From positions 16,078 to 27,554 of the forward strand of contig MPNW01000767.1 of the NCBI GenBank assembly GCA_011800805.1: 11,477 bases of DNA, given 5' to 3'. The DNA is from Hirudo medicinalis. Taxonomy: Eukaryota > Annelida > Clitellata > Hirudinida > Hirudinidae. Within the stretch, counting starts at the first letter, position 1. Each line of letters starts with the position of its first letter. The position numbers and the translations under genes are program-made. The notes under the pieces were generated by a model, which was given only the letters and a program-made list of their open reading frames with translations, made no database searches and had not been told where the DNA came from. This document shows, piece by piece, positions 7,393-11,477 of this stretch.

Positions 7393-8009
7393 CACAATAA
7401 CAATAAAAACACCGAAATAGAAGAGGGAAAGAGTGCAATTATACTGCTCTATCAATGGTCTTCTGATTATAATCATAATATGTTAATAATAATAATAAAT
7501 ATTATATATAATAACTATAGTTATATAGTTATATAGTTATATATAATTATATATTTATATAATATATAAATATATTAATAATATATAATAATTACATGTT
7601 AATAAATATTATATATATTATTAATAAATAACAATTACTAATATTGTATAAATGTAATAGTGTAAATAAATATTATACGTATTATTAATATATAGTAATT
7701 AATAATAAGCCCAGACAACAGTCATTCACACAAACCAGACGTTCATCAGCCTGGCTTTGGCGGTATTTTTAAATTGTAGAACCACGTGTGTTACTGTGGG
7801 GACGAGTACGACCCGAGCGATGAAGTCTCCCTAAGAAACTGTCCCGAGATCTGCGATGGACTGATTTGTGGGGGACAAGAGAGCTTTGCAGTCTATTTAG
7901 GTATTCACGCTTGACCGGTGCCAACAGGAGCTTGACAATTCTGTTCATTCGTGCACAAAAAAAATATGTCTGAATGACTGAATGATGATGATGATGGTGG
8001 TGATGATGG

Positions 8010-8041
<32 letters not shown>

Positions 8042-10810
8042 GTGATGATGGTGACGATGACAATGAAAATGTTAATGATGACAATGCTTTTACCTTACGA
8101 CTGACCTCTTTGCTTCTAAGAGGATTTATAATGTTTAATTATTATCATGATAAAATATAATTATAATTTAATAATAATAATAATAATAATAATAATATAA
8201 TTTAATTATTGTAATAATACAATTTAAATATTATAACAATATAAATTAATAATATTAAATATATTTATTAACAACGAATGTATTGTTGATTTGTTTGTAC
8301 CAATAGAGGTGTAATTAACGATTTACAATGTAAATTTTACATCCCCCCAGGATTGTCTTATTATCCCGCGTACCAGGGGTGCATGTACTTCCCAGATTAC
8401 AAGAGGGGTCGGTACTTTTCCTCATTATTTTTCAGTACACATTCCATGAACTCTAAAAATGATTATCACGACGTTCGATAAACATTCATATTTGGTTACA
8501 TTATGAATGTATTGTTTATTTGTTTACATTTATGCAAATCCTTTGTCGAGCTGTTGATTTGTTTAGGGAGATTTGAGAAGGTGAGTCCTTGATTTTTAAA
8601 AATTAATAATCTTTGAAAGGTCGAAAGGGTTTTGCCCCCAACTGAAAATATTTGAAAATACAATTTTAACAAATATTTACGATCTGTTTGTTGTCTTCAG
8701 ACAAGAAGTTAGTTTTTGCAAGCAACTTACAAACCATGTCCATCGGGATCTGCTTGAAACTTTGCGATAACTTCAACGCTATCGCCCTCGTGGTAATGTT
8801 GAGTTTACTGCTCTCGCAAAATTAATCCATTTAAAATCTTTCGTTTGGAAAGTATTATTAAGTATTAAATTATATTTTATATTATATTTTTATTTATATT
8901 TTATTTATGCTTTATTTATGCTTTATTTGTAATTTATACTTTATATATAATTTGTATTATATATAATACTGCATATTATATATATATATATATTATATAA
9001 TATTCAGTAATAAAATATATGTATATATATATTATTTGTATTATGTAATATATAATACACATATTATATTACTTAAATTTAAGTATTACATAAATATAAT
9101 TGGTCTTTTTTAAGCAGGAAACTTGTAAGAGCTAAGAGAATCTTCTAACTTTGATCACGACAGAATGGCAGCACTTGCTATTGTACTAAGAATGCATTCA
9201 GATCTTTTCTGGGGTCTCATCCTAAACCATGCAATGTCACTTGTGGCGGGAACCAAAATGCATTTTGCGGAGGAGAGGAGTACGGATCTCTTTACACGAG
9301 TAATCAAGACGAGTGGAGTTAAATTTAATATGGAAATATTATTATTGATTATTATCGAGTACTTTTTAACTCCGCTCGTACTTATGCTGACCCTCGTGAC
9401 TTTCCGCAGCTTGTACTTGGCAGAACTATGCAGCTTCCAAGTGCGCTTTCCTTTACAAGTGCAAGAGGGAGCTGAATGAATATGGATCGTGTCCTTACGG
9501 ATGCCAACACGGATGGAAAGGACTGAGTTGCATGGAGAGGGGTGATTTTTAAATTATTTAATCTTCAACGGAATCAGATTTCTTTTTCATGTTATCGTCA
9601 TTTTCGTAAATTTGTATCTCAAAATCTCCAACTACTGATCTGAGCTTGCAAATCGGACAGATGATTTGAGTCGAGGACGCTCGTTTGGTCTGAAGCTGTG
9701 ACCTAAATTCGACAATTTTTCTCCTTACAATTCATTGCACGACTCGTTTTAGCGATTTCCGAACGAAACAAAACAATATTTCCCGAATTTTCCAGAATAA
9801 TTTGAGAAAAGAAAGTGTCCACGCTGACTTATCCTCTCGCTGTAACAAGTAATAATTACAGATCCTGATGTGGACGTCGACGTGGACTGTGCCATAGAGA
9901 AACCGTGCGATAAAATTTCGAATTCCAGGTGCGTACTGAGGGATTTCTTGTTCGATTGTGTCTGCTTGCCTGGATTCTACAAGGATATCGACAGTCGATG
10001 TAAAGGTTAGGGTTAGAACGTTGGCAGCAATGACTATTTCAACTCAAGTCCTACACACACAATGCATGAAAAGATCGTCGTATCATCATCATCATCATCG
10101 TCATCGTCATCGTCATCGTCATCATCATCATCATCATCATCATCAAGATAAGTCGTTCATCAAGAATAACACCCATTTCGGGAATGGATCACATTTTAGA
10201 GGTTTGGAAAGAAGGATGACATTGGCTGTTTCTTTAGTCTTGCCGTGTAATTAGGGCTTGTGCTGGCAATTGGCGACCTGCTAAAAGCATTTCTAATAGC
10301 GGCTGATCGAAAATGACATCTTTATCATCATCAGCATCATCATCGTCGTCGTCGTCGTCATCATCATCATCATCATCATCTGATTCCGATGAGCTCATAC
10401 TACTTCCAAAGTTCGTTTGGGTTTTGGCTTCATGGCTCCACTATGCTCACCAAGCAGGAGACGGGGGCTTTTGGCAACCGGGCCCTTGTGATTTCCTAGG
10501 TTCCATTTCACTGGTCATCCTTAGCCCTGGATCCTTTCGGATGCACCTTTTGAGCACCAGTTGTTTTGTGTTTATCTATTATAGTATGGTTTTGATTTCT
10601 GTGATTGCTCAATTCAAATTGAAATCAACAAAATCAAAATCTTTTAACTAAAGGAATCCATCTTCTTCTTCTGCTTCTTTTCATCAGACATTGATGAATG
10701 CGACGACAGGAAATGCGATTTGCTCACGTCGACTTGTTTGAATCGCATTGGAAGTTACTACTGCCAATGCAAGGAATACACCTTTAGATTGTCCAACTTC
10801 ACTTGCCTGG
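5238..10810 (+). CDS. Gene 2 (3'-partial, spliced): fucolectin-like-WSC-WSC-EGF-EGF-EGF_CA receptor, downstream tandem paralogue
   Basis: Proposed join: 5238-5511, 5550-5828, 6255-6388, 7780-7900, 8351-8407, 8701-8792, 9164-9299, 9410-9541, 9862-10005, 10688-10810, giving 497 codons and continuing beyond the window. Order: signal peptide (residues 1 to about 23), fucolectin/F5-8C-like domain (about 24-184), WSC1 (about 192-269), WSC2 (about 278-364), six-Cys EGF-like (about 366-408), EGF (about 417-456), calcium-binding EGF (457-497). All junctions are GT-AG and keep frame. It is predicted to be secreted or membrane-anchored, with putative glycan-binding modules on an EGF stalk; ligand and role are unknown. 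It mirrors gene 1 exon for exon. Oddities are a 38-nt first intron and very repeat-rich later introns. Confidence 0.85.
5512..5549 (+). other. Gene 2 intron 1, only 38 nt
   Basis: gtacct...catag separates two halves of one domain that sit in different frames. Removing exactly these 38 nt in phase 1 restores the frame and creates an Asp codon (KP-D-LVRYGTW). The intron contains in-frame stops from both sides. It is far shorter than the other introns, so an assembly indel or true frameshift is the alternative. Confidence 0.5.
5550..5828 (+). CDS. Gene 2 exon 2: second half of fucolectin-like domain
   Basis: It encodes LVRYGTWQLKYNP, DYFEVRC, a Cys-containing loop, then CQCIAIRIVFTNYD and the closing GFNLAEIEIHIA. 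The final beta-strand pattern (xLAEIEIH) is characteristic of F5/8C and fucolectin-type jelly rolls. It leaves in phase 1 (GCA G before gtattt) into the WSC1 exon. Confidence 0.85.
5865..6108 (+). mobile_element. tRNA-derived SINE, copy C, with trinucleotide tail
   Basis: Box-A-like tggctcagagtgttgcg begins near 5883 and box-B-like gggttcgcaacccagcc near 5938. Two tail motifs follow (tgtataaatgg near 5990 and gccatataaata near 6021), then a (TTA/ATC)n tail to about 6108. Its 5' end lies about 35 nt inside the intron that follows the fucolectin exon. It shares the two-motif 3' end with copy B. Confidence 0.7.
6163..6230. repeat. (TCC)n polypyrimidine tract before the WSC1 acceptor
   Basis: Almost uninterrupted tcc/ttcc units on the + strand, ending about 25 nt before the ttcag acceptor of the WSC1 exon. 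It may act as an extended polypyrimidine tract. The reverse strand gives spurious poly-Glu and poly-Arg frames. Confidence 0.9.
6255..6388 (+). CDS. Gene 2 exon 3: WSC1, first half
   Basis: Acceptor ctcgtttcag, phase-1 entry (GAC split), then FPSMNIYRGCLKQF, EDCKKFC and SLYAIS, leaving in phase 0 at gtgagc. YxGC and C-x3-C are WSC landmarks. Counterpart of 14-141. Confidence 0.85.
6551..7194. repeat. 14-bp minisatellite, about 46 copies
   Basis: The unit is tgctgtaataatcc with two main variable positions (tgC/Ttg and ataA/Gtcc). I count about 46 consecutive 14-bp units with almost no length change. Variants are ordered non-randomly. It fills much of the 1391-bp intron that splits WSC1 of gene 2 (6389-7779). 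Confidence 0.97.
7334..7392. repeat. (AAT)n microsatellite
   Basis: ataataataat run with a few caa/gta interruptions, in the same intron as the minisatellite. The poly-Asn and poly-Ile frames across it are artefacts. Confidence 0.9.
7480..7705. repeat. AT-rich low-complexity stretch
   Basis: Interwoven ttatatag, ataatatata and attattaata runs with almost no G/C, just upstream of the WSC1 second-half exon. No gene is seen. Confidence 0.75.
7780..7900 (+). CDS. Gene 2 exon 4: WSC1, second half
   Basis: Acceptor aaattgtag, phase 0, then NHVCYCGDEYD with the CYCG core, NCPEIC and ICGGQESFAVYL. Leaves in phase 1 at gtattc. It is a clear match to the WSC C-terminal half and to gene 1 243-372. Confidence 0.92.
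7984..8072. repeat. (GAT)n/(GGT) microsatellite
   Basis: gatgatgatggtgatgat repeats grading into gacgatgacaatg, in the intron between WSC1 and WSC2 of gene 2. Confidence 0.9.
8169..8200. repeat. Short (AAT)n microsatellite within AT-rich intron
   Basis: ataataataataat run followed by AT-rich sequence up to the ccccccag acceptor at 8350. Nothing else is seen in 8100-8345. Confidence 0.8.
8351..8407 (+). CDS. Gene 2 exon 5: WSC2, first segment
   Basis: Acceptor catccccccag, then phase-1 LSYYPAYQGCMYFPDYKR and one G before gtcggt. It holds the first Cys of WSC2. The donor is non-consensus but is the only phase-1 GT that joins in frame to 8701 and recreates Asp. At 57 nt it is the shortest exon. 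Counterpart of 977-1048. Confidence 0.72.
8408..8700 (+). other. Gene 2 intron splitting WSC2
   Basis: A 293-bp phase-1 intron with no other gene. A segment near 8504-8528 (gaatgtattgtttatttgtt) resembles one near 8277-8301 (gaatgtattgttgatttgtt) in the preceding intron, so exon 5 is bracketed by a short imperfect direct repeat. Confidence 0.55.
8701..8792 (+). CDS. Gene 2 exon 6: WSC2, middle segment
   Basis: Acceptor ttgtcttcag, then KKLVFASNLQ, and ICLKLCDNFNAIALV with the central C-x3-C pair. Donor gtaatg, phase 0. Same length and phases as 1317-1408. Confidence 0.82.
8865..9090. repeat. AT-rich low-complexity stretch
   Basis: tatatttatattttattta and tatatatata runs filling the intron before the WSC2 second-half exon; no coding content. 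Confidence 0.75.
9164..9299 (+). CDS. Gene 2 exon 7: WSC2, second half
   Basis: Acceptor gatcacgacag, phase 0, NGSTCYCTKNAF, CNVTCGGNQNAFCGGEEY and closing GSLYT; donor gtaatc, phase 1. It matches gene 1 1510-1639 closely at CYCT and CNVTCGG. NGS and NVT are potential N-glycosylation sites. Confidence 0.92.
9410..9541 (+). CDS. Gene 2 exon 8: six-cysteine EGF-like module
   Basis: Acceptor tttccgcag, phase 1, cysteine spacing 9-5-9-3-8, ending YGSCPYGCQHGWKGLSCMER. 27 of 43 residues match gene 1 1711-1842. The strongest agreement is in the CPYGC..GWKG.SCMER end. Confidence 0.92.
9542..9861 (+). other. Gene 2 intron between the first two EGF exons
   Basis: A 320-bp phase-1 intron of mixed composition. 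No repeat, mobile element or open frame is supported. Confidence 0.6.
9862..10005 (+). CDS. Gene 2 exon 9: second EGF domain
   Basis: Acceptor taattacag, then PDVDVDVDCAIEKPC and FLFDCVCLPGFYKDIDSRCK with cysteine spacing 5-7-8-1-11. Phases are 1 in and 1 out, donor gttagg. Same length as gene 1 2114-2257. The Asp-rich lead (DVDVDVD) replaces LTIDIVTD in gene 1. Confidence 0.92.
10082..10145. repeat. (CAT/CGT)n microsatellite
   Basis: catcatcatcgtcatcgtcatc run in the intron before EGF_CA of gene 2; the His-rich frame over it is an artefact. Confidence 0.9.
10323..10381. repeat. (TCA/TCG)n microsatellite
   Basis: Second run of the same repeat class in this intron (tcatcatcgtcgtcgtcgtc), about 180 bp after the first. 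The poly-Ser frame is an artefact. Confidence 0.9.
10382..10650. other. Less AT-rich intronic block of unknown origin
   Basis: Non-repetitive sequence, richer in G/C than its surroundings at 10430-10550, including gggcttttggcaaccgggcc. It resembles a decayed transposon fragment more than an exon: no cysteine module, and no acceptor-donor pair fitting the paralogue's gene model. Confidence 0.35.
10688..10810 (+). CDS. Gene 2 exon 10: calcium-binding EGF domain
   Basis: Acceptor ttttcatcag after a TTC-rich tract, phase 1, DIDECDDRKC, CLNRIGSYYCQC and SNFTCL plus a split Gly. Cysteine spacing is 4-6-8-1-11, with the calcium-binding DIDEC and the hydroxylation consensus. Donor gtgaga. The next exon is outside the window. 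Confidence 0.92.
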
Positions 10811-10823
10811 GTGAGACTATAAC

Positions 10824-11477
10824 GGTTAATGATGTCAATTATGTAACTGTAATTAATTACCATGTAATTATGTAATTATAGTTAATAATGTCAATTGTGT
10901 AACTGTAATTAATTACCATGTAATTGTAGTTAGTAATGTCAACTATGTAACTGTAATTAATTATTATGTAATCATGTAATTGTAGCTAATAATATCAATT
11001 GTGTAACTGTAATTAATTACTATGTAATATAATTATGTAATAATTATAGTTAATAATGTTAACTGTGTAACTGTAATTAATTATTATGTAATCATGTAAC
11101 TATTGTTAATAATGTTAGTTGTGTAACTAATTAATTACTATGTAATTATGTAATATAATTATATAATAATTATAGGTAATAATGTTAACCATGTAACTGT
11201 AATTAATTATTACGCAATCATGTAATTGTAGTTAATAACGTCAATTGCGTAACTAATTAATTATCATGTAATCATGTAGTTATAGTTAATGATGTCAATT
11301 GCGTAATCATGTAACTGTAGTTAATAATGTCAAATATGTAATCATGTAATTGTAGTTAATAATGTCAAATATGTAATCATGTAACTGTAGTTAATAATGT
11401 CAAATATGTAATCATGTAACTGTAGTTAATAATGTCAAATATGTAATCATGTAACTGTAGTTAATAATGTCAAATAT
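10824..11477. repeat. AT-rich satellite: long degenerate units becoming a clean 35-bp unit
   Basis: The first part has roughly 50-60 bp units built from gttaataatgtcaatt, gtaactgtaattaatta and catgtaatcatgtaa blocks. From about 11290 the unit shortens to 35 bp (ataatgtcaaatatgtaatc, then atgtaactgtagtta) and becomes nearly identical copy to copy, running off the window end. It lies in the intron after EGF_CA of gene 2. Confidence 0.92.

Noticed and set aside
7273..7536. Poly-Asn and poly-Ile frames on both strands
   Set aside because: Translations of an AAT repeat inside an intron.
9165..9479. Plus-strand frame starting with ATG at 9165
   Set aside because: It reads the WSC2 exon and next intron one base out of frame; the true frame gives the CYC and CGG motifs and fits the splice phases.
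9958..10254. Plus-strand His-rich frame
   Set aside because: It covers the end of the EGF exon in the wrong frame and then a CAT/CGT microsatellite inside an intron.
10313..10651. Plus-strand poly-Ser frame with a hydrophobic end
   Set aside because: The Ser run is a TCA/TCG microsatellite. Nothing equivalent exists in gene 1 between the same exons, so it is intronic.

Overview
This is a eukaryotic, almost certainly invertebrate metazoan, genomic window. It is AT-rich and full of micro- and minisatellites. It carries tRNA-derived SINEs and a small hAT-like element. Its coding sequence is cut into short GT-AG exons encoding cysteine-rich extracellular modules: a fucolectin/F5-8C-like domain, WSC domains and EGF domains. 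The phylum cannot be fixed from the sequence alone.

Two tandem paralogous genes lie head-to-tail on the + strand. Gene 1 (about 14 to 3320; its 5' part is outside the window) contributes WSC1, WSC2, a six-cysteine EGF-like module, a second EGF and a calcium-binding EGF. A candidate terminal exon then encodes a hydrophobic tail. Gene 2 (5238 to 10810; its 3' end is outside the window) begins with a signal peptide and a two-exon fucolectin-like domain, then the same WSC1-WSC2-EGF-EGF-EGF_CA series. Every intron phase in the shared part agrees (0,1,1,0,1,1,1,1). Four exons have identical lengths in both genes (92, 132, 144 and 123 nt). The intron sequences look unrelated.

The inferred product is a secreted or membrane-anchored protein with two kinds of putative carbohydrate-binding module on an EGF stalk. 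That fits a surface recognition or adhesion receptor, but the function is inferred. Between the copies the EGF part is well conserved (24-27 identities per 40-47 residues). The WSC part is much more divergent (8/30 in one exon).

Layout: 1-2826, gene 1 exons with an inverted SINE and a 161-bp hAT-like element in one intron. 2827-3189, intron with an AATC-type repeat. 3190-3320, candidate last exon. 3321-5237, intergenic, with a 23-bp repeat, a SINE copy and a CRE-like palindrome 131 bp before the gene 2 start codon. 5238-10810, gene 2, whose introns hold a SINE, a TCC tract, a 14-bp minisatellite of about 46 copies, and GAT/CAT-type repeats. 10811-11477, intronic or downstream satellite that sharpens into a clean 35-bp unit and runs off the window.
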